Assembly: GCF_965219595.1 (NCBI RefSeq)
Contig: NZ_OZ244781.1
Location: forward strand, 1,178,001-1,242,000
Length of the DNA stretch: 64,000 nucleotides
Direction of reading: 5' to 3'
From: Poriferisodalis sp022821985
GTDB lineage: Bacteria > Actinomycetota > Acidimicrobiia > Acidimicrobiales > Poriferisodalaceae
A program made the position numbers and the translations under genes. The notes under the pieces are model-generated. The model saw nothing but the letters and a program-made list of their open reading frames with translations. It did no database searches and was not told the DNA's origin. Positions within the stretch are counted from its first letter, which is position 1. Each line of letters begins with the position of its first letter. Of this stretch, positions 9,099 to 16,187 are shown in pieces.

Positions 9099-9434
9099 GT
9101 GGAGTGGATCTTGGTGACCGGGCATACCGTTGCAGAGGCTCGTAATCGCGGCCTCGATGCGCTCTCGGTCGCCGCCGAGGATGCAGACATCGAGATCGTG
9201 GCTGAGCCGGGCCGCTCTCACTGGGGGCTTCGACGCCAACCCGCTCGCGTTCGCATGCGAGTGCGGCCGACTGGGCCGCCGCCGCGAGTGGGCGACCAGC
9301 GCCGAGACCGCCGCAGATCCCGCCGGCGCTCCGGCGGCGGCAATCGCGGCGCGAACCGGCGGCAGAATTCCGGACAAGGTCAGCACAGCGGCGCCAGATC
9401 TTCGCGCCGTCGTTCCCGTTCAGGTCGTCGATGA
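9099..9434 (+). CDS. Jag_N domain protein (5' part of a split khpB/jag)
   Basis: Encodes about 111 residues beginning VEWILVTGHTVAEARNRGLD and continuing IEIVAEPGRSHWGL and RQPARVRMRV. This is the Jag_N domain pattern found at the front of KhpB/Jag RNA-binding proteins. It is followed by an Arg/Gly/Ser-rich tail like the linker of full-length Jag, then a stop. The KH and R3H domains that normally follow are encoded 3.4 kb downstream at 12879-13406. GTG at 9099 is chosen because the domain starts there; the Shine-Dalgarno is weak (TTAGG). The stop is 11 bases from the convergent P450 gene. Confidence 0.75.
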   Translation: MEWILVTGHTVAEARNRGLDALSVAAEDADIEIVAEPGRSHWGLRRQPARVRMRVRPTGPPPRVGDQRRDRRRSRRRSGGGNRGANRRQNSGQGQHSGARSSRRRSRSGRR

Positions 9435-9445
9435 CCCAGAACCGC

Positions 9446-11488
9446 TCAACTCGTCAACGGGTGCCGCTGCTCCACGACTTTGAGTTTGAACCGCTTGTTC
9501 GGCGACATTGATGGAAACGGGCTGATCTTCAGCTTGTAGTTCGACGGCGCAATCTCGAAAGTGAAATAGTGCGCGAGCATCAACAGGCTCAGCAGCATCT
9601 GCAACTCCACCATGTGAGAGCCAAGACAGCTATGCGTGCCGAGGCCGAACGGCGCGTATCCAGGTGTACGGTGCTCGCCGCGTGAAGGCAGGTAGCGATC
9701 GATGTCGAATGTGAACGGATCCGGAAAAATCTCGTTCATGTAATGCGGTGCCGTAGTGGCAATGAACACCTTGGAGCCCACCGGCAATTCGTAGTCTTCA
9801 ACGACGCATGCGTTCATTACTGTGCGGATGGACATCGGCACCGTGGGCCACAGCCGCAAGCACTCCATGATGAAACGTCGAGTGACATCGATCGCGGGAG
9901 AACTCAAATCATCTGCCGACGGATCTCCGTTCCTGAACAAGGCGTCAGCCTCTGCTCGGATCTGCTCGTACAAATGCGGTTGAGACACCATCGCATGCAA
10001 GATGAAGCTGAGCTCGTCTCCCGCGTACATTCCCGCAAGTACTGGTGCCGAGAAGGTAAAGCTCAGATTTGACTCGGGTACGAAAATCGGATCGCTGGTG
10101 TGCAGGCTGAGTACGTCGTCGGCAAGGTCGCGAGGGCAACCAGCCCTCTGCGCGGCCGTGTGAGATTCCAGCACGCGTTCGTACAGAACGTCGACAACCT
10201 TCTTCTTGCGCTTCATGCGGGGCGTATTGAGCATGAAGTTCGGCAAGACGTTGACGACTTGGGTCATGAGCACTCGGGACTTATACGCAATGAGGTCATC
10301 GATGACATCATCTGCCTCGATGCTCGCGAGAAACGGCGTGACCTGAGCGCCGGAGAAGCCGCGACACATCGATACGGCTCCAAATGTGTCCCCGACATTC
10401 CACTTGCTGATATACGTTCGAGCATGTTGATATACCGTTTCGAGCTGCTGTTCGAACCGCGCGCGGCCGTAGCCAGCACGCAGCGATTTGCGCATGCGGA
10501 AATGATCTGCACCATCCAGCGCAGGCAGCAGCCCGGAGGCGTGATACGCAGTTTCGAGACCTCGGAGGTAATCGCTCGACCTAAGGTGCATGCGACCGTG
10601 ACGGTGAACCCAGCGATTGACGCGGGGGCCGGATAGGAACGTGATCTCCTGCCCGGAGAACAAGGGGCTGAGCCTGAAGACTGGACCGAATTCTTCGGTC
10701 AATTGTGCATAGACAGCCGGGATATTCCCGCGAAGGAAATGACGATTGAGCAGCAGTTTGTTGAGCGGCAGCTTGGGCACCGACTTCGTCAGTGCAGAGC
10801 TTCTGAGCAGCGACGCCACCAGGTTGTGCGCGACGGCATCCGCGATGGCCCTGCCGATCAGGTCCATCTGGCAGATGAGCTGGACCCGCTCCTCCGCTTC
10901 GTCGTCGAGCTCGAAGATGAAGCGCAGCACATCGCAGGTGTGGGCGAGACCGATGATGATGACGTCTCTCGGGCTCGGAATCTCGCCCAGCAAGATCGAT
11001 CTGCCAATGCGCGTCTTGATGAACTGGGCAGCCGTGTCGTCGTCATCGCCGGCAAAGAAATCGCTGTGCCGGGCCGCTGCCGTCAAGCTCCAGAATTCGC
11101 CGTCGTGATGCTCGAGGATCCCGAGTCTGACCAGTTGTTCCAGTGCCAAGTCGAGCATCATCTCGGCGCGAGGCGCGAGGCGCTCCACCCAGTACTGGGC
11201 GCTGCGCTGATCGGGCTCGCTCGCGATCTGCTGGAGGGCGAGGTCCAGGATCGGCTTGCCCGTCGGCGTCTTGTCCAGCAGGATCAGCGACTCCATGTCG
11301 GTGTCAATGCGCGCCTGCAGCGAGAGCTCGGCCAGCGCCGCACCGGCCATGGCGCAATTCAAATGCCAGCCGGGAACCTGGTGGAAGTACCCGCTCTCTT
11401 CGCTGAGCAGCACCAAGATGAGTTCCTCGGTCAGGTCGAGCGGCTGCGCAGCAGTGACCTTCGTCGAGGCTGTCGATGCAATAGTCAA
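9446..11488 (-). CDS. GPP34-domain/cytochrome P450 fusion protein
   Basis: 680-residue two-domain protein. Residues about 17-230 match the GPP34 (GOLPH3-like) pattern: LDLTEELILVLLSEESGY, an AMAGAALAELSLQARID helix, ILLDKTPTGKPILDLAL, then QLVRLGILEHHDGEFW. From about 245 to the end it is a cytochrome P450: I-helix AGDE at 489-492, ExxR at 542-545 (ECLR), FDIDRYLPS, and the heme loop PFGLGTHSCLGSH with the ligand Cys at about 621. No membrane anchor is obvious. P450s are heme monooxygenases; the substrate is unknown. It is divergent from the Rieske gene and lies between the two jag pieces. A frameshift-free single frame argues that the fusion is real. Confidence 0.85.
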   Translation of the reverse strand: MTIASTASTKVTAAQPLDLTEELILVLLSEESGYFHQVPGWHLNCAMAGAALAELSLQARIDTDMESLILLDKTPTGKPILDLALQQIASEPDQRSAQYWVERLAPRAEMMLDLALEQLVRLGILEHHDGEFWSLTAAARHSDFFAGDDDDTAAQFIKTRIGRSILLGEIPSPRDVIIIGLAHTCDVLRFIFELDDEAEERVQLICQMDLIGRAIADAVAHNLVASLLRSSALTKSVPKLPLNKLLLNRHFLRGNIPAVYAQLTEEFGPVFRLSPLFSGQEITFLSGPRVNRWVHRHGRMHLRSSDYLRGLETAYHASGLLPALDGADHFRMRKSLRAGYGRARFEQQLETVYQHARTYISKWNVGDTFGAVSMCRGFSGAQVTPFLASIEADDVIDDLIAYKSRVLMTQVVNVLPNFMLNTPRMKRKKKVVDVLYERVLESHTAAQRAGCPRDLADDVLSLHTSDPIFVPESNLSFTFSAPVLAGMYAGDELSFILHAMVSQPHLYEQIRAEADALFRNGDPSADDLSSPAIDVTRRFIMECLRLWPTVPMSIRTVMNACVVEDYELPVGSKVFIATTAPHYMNEIFPDPFTFDIDRYLPSRGEHRTPGYAPFGLGTHSCLGSHMVELQMLLSLLMLAHYFTFEIAPSNYKLKISPFPSMSPNKRFKLKVVEQRHPLTS

Positions 11489-11654
11489 GTGACACTCCTG
11501 ATCACGCGGGGCACGGTGGTCGGCCCGGCGTTCGGGAAGATCGTCTCAAGTGTACGGATAGTTACTGGTACGGAGTACAGCACCGGCACTTCCCGGAGGT
11601 GCCGATCATCCGGTCTAGCCTGCCGGCATCGCTTTGGATGGAGAGCGCGGCTCG
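11489..11654. promoter_or_regulatory. Divergent P450/Rieske promoter region with heptamer repeats
   Basis: 166-base spacer between the divergently transcribed P450 and Rieske genes, so it should carry both promoters. The heptamer GTACGGA occurs at 11552-11558 and again at 11568-11574, 16 bases apart, with GTTACT between and a trailing GTAC. This may be a regulator site, but no regulator gene lies nearby. GGAGAG at 11640-11645 is the Rieske Shine-Dalgarno. Confidence 0.4.
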
Positions 11655-12704
11655 ATGGCCAGACCCCAGCAGGCAGCAAACGTTAGTTCGCTTCCGCCAT
11701 TTCCAGAAGGCTGGTTTTTCATCGCGACGCGCGACGCAGTCCAGAAGGCGGGATTGATTCAACGTACCTGGATGGGCGAAGAGATCGTCATCTGGTCTGA
11801 TCCGGCCGGTCAGATCTGCATCGCGAAATCGGTATGCCCTCATCTGGGCTCCGATCTGGGACCTGAGGCCGGGGCGAGGGTGGTCGGCGGGAGACTTGTC
11901 TGTCCCTTTCACGGGTTCGAGTTCGAGATCACTGGGCAGTGCGTGGCCACGCCATCTGGAGCGCCCGCCCGCTCCGCGAAGCTGGACCTCTTCGAAGCCC
12001 GTGAGATCGAAGGCCTCATCTTCGGTTGGTGGGGCCTCGGCGGTCGAGCCTCGCAGTGGCAGCTGCCCGATGTTCCTCAATCCGTTGACGACTGGACTGA
12101 CTTGCAGATCCGGACGATTCGCTTCGATGGCCATCCGCAGGAAACCAGCGAGAATTCGGTGGACATCGCGCACCTGAGCTACATCCACGGCTACCACAAC
12201 GTCACCCACGAAACGCCGGTGTTGATCGACGGACCACGACTCGAGAGCCGGTTCGGCTTCTCGACAACCCGGAAGATTGCCAAGCTCGCCAAGCTGACCA
12301 TGGACGTGTCGGCTATCGCCCACGTAGTCGGGCTGGGCTACTCGTTTGTCGAATTCCAGGAGCACTCGATTGGCATCGATGCCCGGCTGTGGGTGTTGGC
12401 AACGCCTGTCGACGGCACGCTCATTGACTTGTCCATCGTCTCGCGGATGCGCACACTGCACAAACCCGAGCGACCGATCGCCGGCCTGCGCTTCTTGCCG
12501 ACACGGATGCGGGCACCCATCGTGAACAAGTTCATTGCGGATCTGCAGATCCGGGATGTTCAACAGGACGTCGTCATCTGGAGTCGCAAGCACTATGTGC
12601 CACGCCCCCGGCTCGTTCGCACCGACGGCGAAATTGGGAAGTACCGGGAGTACTGCGCACAGTTCTACCCCGGCGAGCGTCAGTGCGAGCCGTCCCGCCT
12701 CTGA
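11655..12704 (+). CDS. Rieske [2Fe-2S] non-heme iron oxygenase
   Basis: 349-residue oxygenase. The N-terminal Rieske domain has CPH (Cys61, His63) and CPFH (Cys83, His86), ligands of the 2Fe-2S cluster. The catalytic domain has the mononuclear iron motif D170-x2-H173-x4-H178 within ENSVDIAHLSYIHG, and a likely third ligand Asp around 305 (DVQQDVVIW). The NSVDIAHLSYIHG arrangement recalls KshA/DAF-36-type sterol oxygenases, but substrate cannot be read from sequence. ATG 11655 has GGAGAG nine bases upstream. No ferredoxin or reductase gene is adjacent. Being divergent from the P450 fusion, it may act in the same pathway. Confidence 0.9.
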   Translation: MARPQQAANVSSLPPFPEGWFFIATRDAVQKAGLIQRTWMGEEIVIWSDPAGQICIAKSVCPHLGSDLGPEAGARVVGGRLVCPFHGFEFEITGQCVATPSGAPARSAKLDLFEAREIEGLIFGWWGLGGRASQWQLPDVPQSVDDWTDLQIRTIRFDGHPQETSENSVDIAHLSYIHGYHNVTHETPVLIDGPRLESRFGFSTTRKIAKLAKLTMDVSAIAHVVGLGYSFVEFQEHSIGIDARLWVLATPVDGTLIDLSIVSRMRTLHKPERPIAGLRFLPTRMRAPIVNKFIADLQIRDVQQDVVIWSRKHYVPRPRLVRTDGEIGKYREYCAQFYPGERQCEPSRL

Positions 12705-12878
12705 ACTCCTCGATCGGTCGCCATGAGCGTTGCGAGTCTCATGGGTTCCGCGGCGGCGGACCCGTAGGCTGAGCACCGCCCACGTGGTGCGAGCAATCCA
12801 CGAGCAGCGCCCGTGGACTGATGCCGCCCGGCGAGCAGCGGGCCCCAACGCATGCGTGCCCGATCAGAGGTGATGAAG

Positions 12879-13406
12879 ATGACAGATGAGACGACGACAG
12901 CCGAACAGCAAGTCATGGTCAAGGAGTTTCTGGATGGCTTGGTACATGCGTTCGGTATCGAGGCACAGGCGGTGCCAGTCGCAGCAGACGACGACAGCTT
13001 CGAGATCAACCTCGAGGGTGAGAACGAGGCGCTGGGGTTACTGATCGGGCCGCGCGGCCGCCATGTCGTTGCACTCCAGGAGGTCGCGAAGACCATGCTG
13101 CAGCGCAGGCTGCCAGGTGTGCGCCGCGCGCGAGTACGGGTTGATGTGGGCGGCTACCGGCAGCGCCGCCGCGAGGCGCTGGAGGCGTACGTACGCGAGC
13201 TCGCGGGCGCGGTGTTGGAACGCGGAACGGAACGTGGACTCGAGCCGATGAATGCAGCTGACCGCAAGGTCGTGCATGACACCGTCAACGAGATCGCCGG
13301 TGTCGACACGATCTCGGTGGGCGACGAGCCCCGCCGGCGGGTCGTGCTGGTGCCGTCCAGCTCGAGCGACGTGCCCAGCCCGAGCGACGAGGCGCAGTCC
13401 GCCTGA
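12879..13406 (+). CDS. khpB: KH-R3H RNA-binding protein (3' part of split khpB/jag)
   Basis: 175-residue protein with the KH and R3H domains of Jag/KhpB. The KH part includes GENEALGLLIGPRGRHVVAL, and the R3H part includes VGGYRQRRREALEAYVRELA and LEPMNAADRKVVHDTVNEIA. The Jag_N domain is absent and lies at 9099-9434. Start ATG 12879 is chosen because AGAGG sits eight bases upstream; ATG 12852 and 12873 are alternatives. The stop is four bases from the convergent rsmG stop. KhpB proteins bind RNA and influence cell division and envelope growth in Gram-positives. Confidence 0.9.
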   Translation: MTDETTTAEQQVMVKEFLDGLVHAFGIEAQAVPVAADDDSFEINLEGENEALGLLIGPRGRHVVALQEVAKTMLQRRLPGVRRARVRVDVGGYRQRRREALEAYVRELAGAVLERGTERGLEPMNAADRKVVHDTVNEIAGVDTISVGDEPRRRVVLVPSSSSDVPSPSDEAQSA

Positions 13407-13410
13407 TCGA

Positions 13411-14031
13411 TCAGAAGAGCGGTCGCTTCCGGATCTGTTTCCAGGTTCGGGGGTACGCCGGGTCGGCCGCTGCCAGGCATTCCAGCTCGGCAAACGTCGG
13501 TGCGCCTGCGATTCTCTGCACGAAGCGCATCCCGAGCCGAGCGAGAGCCTCGGTCGGCCAGCGCGCCTCACCACATCCGGGCGGCTCGCTGACCACCAGT
13601 CTGCCGCCGGCGCGCAACAAGCCGGCACTGCACTCCGCGACCGCGGCTGGAGGACCGAACGCCCGGCTGACGACGCCGTCATAGACATGGCGATGTTGGG
13701 GGAGGTGAGCGAGCTCGGCGGCATCGCCGAGCGCGATCGTGACACGATCAGCGAGCTTGAGGTCCTGAACAGCAATTTCGAGGAAATCTGCCCGTCGCTG
13801 GGACCGATCCAGCAGCACGAAGTCGATATTGGGTTGCTCCAGCGCCATCACAAGTCCGGGCACTCCCCCACCGCTCCCGAGATCGCACCAGCGCTGACCG
13901 GACATCGGTCGAGCCGCCGCGTGATGAGCTCGTGCGTGCTCCACGTGGGCCAGGAGGTCACCCGGGCCCAGAAAGCCCTGTTGTTGACCGTACCTGAGCA
14001 CGGCAACGAGGCGTTCTTCTGCCGCCGCCAT
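13411..14031 (-). CDS. rsmG: 16S rRNA (guanine-N7) methyltransferase RsmG
   Basis: SAM-dependent methyltransferase (GidB) that makes m7G527 of 16S rRNA. Motifs: CDLGSGGGVPGLVMAL binds SAM, FVLLDRSQRRADFLE follows, and VVSRAFGPPAAV is the family VxxRA segment. From ATG 14031 the protein has 206 residues. The open frame continues to 14202, but that part translates copies of the dispersed repeat, so I exclude it. In most bacteria rsmG is co-directional with jag and parA; here it is inverted and convergent with khpB. Confidence 0.9.
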   Translation of the reverse strand: MAAAEERLVAVLRYGQQQGFLGPGDLLAHVEHARAHHAAARPMSGQRWCDLGSGGGVPGLVMALEQPNIDFVLLDRSQRRADFLEIAVQDLKLADRVTIALGDAAELAHLPQHRHVYDGVVSRAFGPPAAVAECSAGLLRAGGRLVVSEPPGCGEARWPTEALARLGMRFVQRIAGAPTFAELECLAAADPAYPRTWKQIRKRPLF

Positions 14032-14097
14032 GATGCGTGGAACCGTACCCGACGAACGATGCACATCAGCAGGCCGCGCCGGTCGGGCCCTGGCGCC

Positions 14098-14200
14098 CCG
14101 CTCTTGTTCCCCGTCCTCATTGGATACGGGCTCACGGGCCGCTCGGGCCCTGGCGCCCCGCTCTTGTTCGCTGTCGCTCACGGGCCGCTCGGGCCCTGGC
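14098..14200. repeat. Dispersed intergenic repeat, copies B1 and B2
   Basis: Two adjacent copies: 14098-14154 and 14158-14200. Both contain CCGCTCTTGTT and CTCACGGGCCGCTCGGGCC; B1 has the longer variable segment, B2 a shortened one. A partial third copy (GGTCGGGCCCTGGCG) ends near 14095. They have the same orientation as copy A, so A and B are direct repeats flanking the split jag, P450, Rieske and rsmG block. The last copy ends two bases before parS. Confidence 0.8.
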
Positions 14201-14201
14201 A

Positions 14202-14217
14202 TGTTTCACGTGAAACA
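14202..14217. other. parS centromere site
   Basis: TGTTTCACGTGAAACA, a perfect 16-base palindrome matching the conserved parS sequence bound by ParB. It lies 67 bases upstream of parA, the usual location near the origin. Confidence 0.95.
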
Positions 14218-14284
14218 CTGCGGCCCCGCAGCGGGTCGACGACTGGCCTACGCTGACCCTCAGGCGTCAATGAACGGAGACTGC

Positions 14285-15166
14285 ATGGGTCGGATCATTG
14301 CGGTGACGAACCAGAAAGGCGGCGTCGGCAAGACGACGACAGCCGTCAATCTGTGTGCGGCACTCGCCGATCTGGGCCAGAAGACGCTGCTTGTCGACAT
14401 GGATCCGCAAGGCAATGCCGCTACTGGCGCCGGCATCGACCCGCGTGTGGTGGACACTTCCATGTACCAGGTACTGCTCGGCACAGCAGAAATCGTCGAC
14501 TGCATCCAACCGACCGGCATCGAGCACTTCGATGTGGCGCCGGCACGGCTAGAAATGTCTGGCGCGGAGATAGAACTCGTGTCGGCCTTCAGTCGCGAGT
14601 TGAAACTCCGGCACGCTCTCGCCCCGGTCGCTGACGGCTACGACTACATCTTCATCGACTGCCCGCCGTCGCTTGGACTGTTGACCGTCAACGCGTTGAG
14701 TGCGGCAGTCGAGATCCTGGTGCCAGTCCAGTGCGAGTACTACGCGCTCGAGGGGCTGGGCCAACTGCTCCACAACGTCGAGATGGTGCGCCAGGGTCTC
14801 AATCCCGCCCTCGTTATCAGTGCCATCGTCATGGTGATGTACGACGCCAGGACACGGCTTGCGGCGGAGGTGGTCTCTGATGTTCGGCGGCACTTCGGTG
14901 ATCGGGTGTGCCGGGTGGTGATCCCGCGGACGGTGCGCTTGTCTGAAGCCCCGAGCGTGGGGCAGCCGGTGACGGTGTACGCGCCCAACAGCCGTGGCGC
15001 CGTGGCCTACCGAGAACTCGCCCGGGAGATTCATGAGCGCGGCGGCCAGGCGGAGGCAGCCGGTGCCCGCACGGCTCATGATCCCGGTTCGAATGAGGGC
15101 CGGGAACATGAGCAGGCAGATCCGAGCGGCGTCTGGTCGATCAGTCGCGAGGGAGCCCCCACATGA
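14285..15166 (+). CDS. parA: Chromosome partitioning ATPase ParA (Soj)
   Basis: Walker-type ATPase that moves ParB-parS complexes. From ATG 14285 (GGAG five bases upstream) the 293-residue product begins GRIIAVTNQKGGVGKTTTAV, the deviant Walker A with the signature lysine, and continues LLVDMDPQGNAATG, FIDCPPSLGLLTVNAL and VPVQCEYYALEG. The open frame extends upstream through parS and the repeats, which is not coding. It overlaps parB by four bases (ATGA). Confidence 0.96.
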   Translation: MGRIIAVTNQKGGVGKTTTAVNLCAALADLGQKTLLVDMDPQGNAATGAGIDPRVVDTSMYQVLLGTAEIVDCIQPTGIEHFDVAPARLEMSGAEIELVSAFSRELKLRHALAPVADGYDYIFIDCPPSLGLLTVNALSAAVEILVPVQCEYYALEGLGQLLHNVEMVRQGLNPALVISAIVMVMYDARTRLAAEVVSDVRRHFGDRVCRVVIPRTVRLSEAPSVGQPVTVYAPNSRGAVAYRELAREIHERGGQAEAAGARTAHDPGSNEGREHEQADPSGVWSISREGAPT

Positions 15167-16065
15167 ATGCCCAACGAGGGCTCGGGCGGGGGCTCGGCGC
15201 ACTCATCCCGACCGGCCAATCGGCCTACCGCGAGGTGCCCGTCTCGGCCGTCGAAGTCAATCCGCTCCAACCCCGACAGCATTTCGACACTGCGGCACTG
15301 GACACCCTGGCCGATTCAATTCGCCAGATCGGGGTCTTGCAGCCGATCGTCGTGCGCGAGACGGGCATTGTCGGCCGTTTTGAGATCATCGCGGGCGAGC
15401 GGCGCTGGCGGGCGGCGCGCAGCATCGGCTTGGACACGATTCCGGTCGTCGTGCGCGCCGCGGACGACGAGACCAGCCTGACCCACGCGCTGATCGAGAA
15501 CGTTCACCGGGCAGATCTCAATCCCTTGGAAGAGGCGGCTGCGTACCGGCAGCTCATCGATGACTTTGGCGTCACCCACGATGAGCTCGGACGTCGCATG
15601 GGTCGCAGCCGTGCGACGGTCACCAACTCACTCAGGCTCTTGTCGTTGCCGGTCAGTGTGCAGCGTTACCTGCTGGATGGAGAGCTCTCCGCCGGGCACG
15701 CCCGTGCGCTGCTCGGATGCGACGACCCTGTCGAACTCGAGCTGCTCGCCGAGCGCGCGGTCGATGAAGGCTGGTCAGTGCGCACGGTGGAGGAGGAAGT
15801 CCGATCTCTCGGCGCACCGTCTGAACGCGAGTCGGCGCCGGGTCAGCCAATCGACGAACCCGCTGCGCCGACCCCTGCTGTCGAGGACCGTCCGGCAGCA
15901 GTGTTGGAGGTCGAGTCGGCCTTGGCCGCCGCCCTCACCACTGCCGTCGAGGTGCAACTCGGCCGCCAGGGGGGTCAGATTGTCATCAGATTCGCCGATA
16001 TGGAAGATCTCGGCCGGCTCTACGAGGCGCTGACCGCCAACTTTCAAGCGACCCTCGAAGGTTGA
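15163..16065 (+). CDS. parB: Chromosome partitioning protein ParB (Spo0J)
   Basis: 300-residue parS-binding CTP switch protein. It begins with RGLGRGLGALIP, followed by the N-terminal CTPase region with NPLQPRQHF and the GERRWRAAR box, ALIENVHRADLNPLEEAAAY, and the helix-turn-helix HDELGRRMGRSRATVTNSLR. The C-terminal dimerisation domain contains LGRQGGQIVIRF. The start ATG overlaps the parA stop. The frame is complete and of normal length. Confidence 0.96.
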   Translation: MNAQRGLGRGLGALIPTGQSAYREVPVSAVEVNPLQPRQHFDTAALDTLADSIRQIGVLQPIVVRETGIVGRFEIIAGERRWRAARSIGLDTIPVVVRAADDETSLTHALIENVHRADLNPLEEAAAYRQLIDDFGVTHDELGRRMGRSRATVTNSLRLLSLPVSVQRYLLDGELSAGHARALLGCDDPVELELLAERAVDEGWSVRTVEEEVRSLGAPSERESAPGQPIDEPAAPTPAVEDRPAAVLEVESALAAALTTAVEVQLGRQGGQIVIRFADMEDLGRLYEALTANFQATLEG

Positions 16066-16142
16066 GTGGTGTATGCCGACCGACTCAAGCTACCGATGAC
16101 GGAGGCGTTGGCGCCGAGATTCGTAGCCTCAATCTGAACTTG

Positions 16143-16163
16143 TTGTCCACTAGTTGTGGACAA
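16143..16163. other. Inverted pair of DnaA boxes outside oriC
   Basis: TTGTCCACT at 16143-16151 and TGTGGACAA (TTGTCCACA on the minus strand) at 16155-16163. The eight-base arms TTGTCCAC and GTGGACAA are perfect, with TAGTT between. It lies in the 122-base gap between the convergent parB and cwlM-like genes, so it could also act as a terminator hairpin, though there is no T-run. Confidence 0.7.
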
Positions 16164-16187
16164 CGTGGGGAGAAACTTGCGTCGAGG

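Noticed and set aside
12705..12878. Coding continuation linking the Rieske gene to khpB
   Set aside because: Stops occur in the relevant frames and a good Shine-Dalgarno precedes ATG 12879, so it is treated as spacer.
14032..14202. N-terminal extension of rsmG through the repeat copies
   Set aside because: The extra residues only translate the dispersed repeat and have no RsmG similarity; ATG 14031 gives a normal length.
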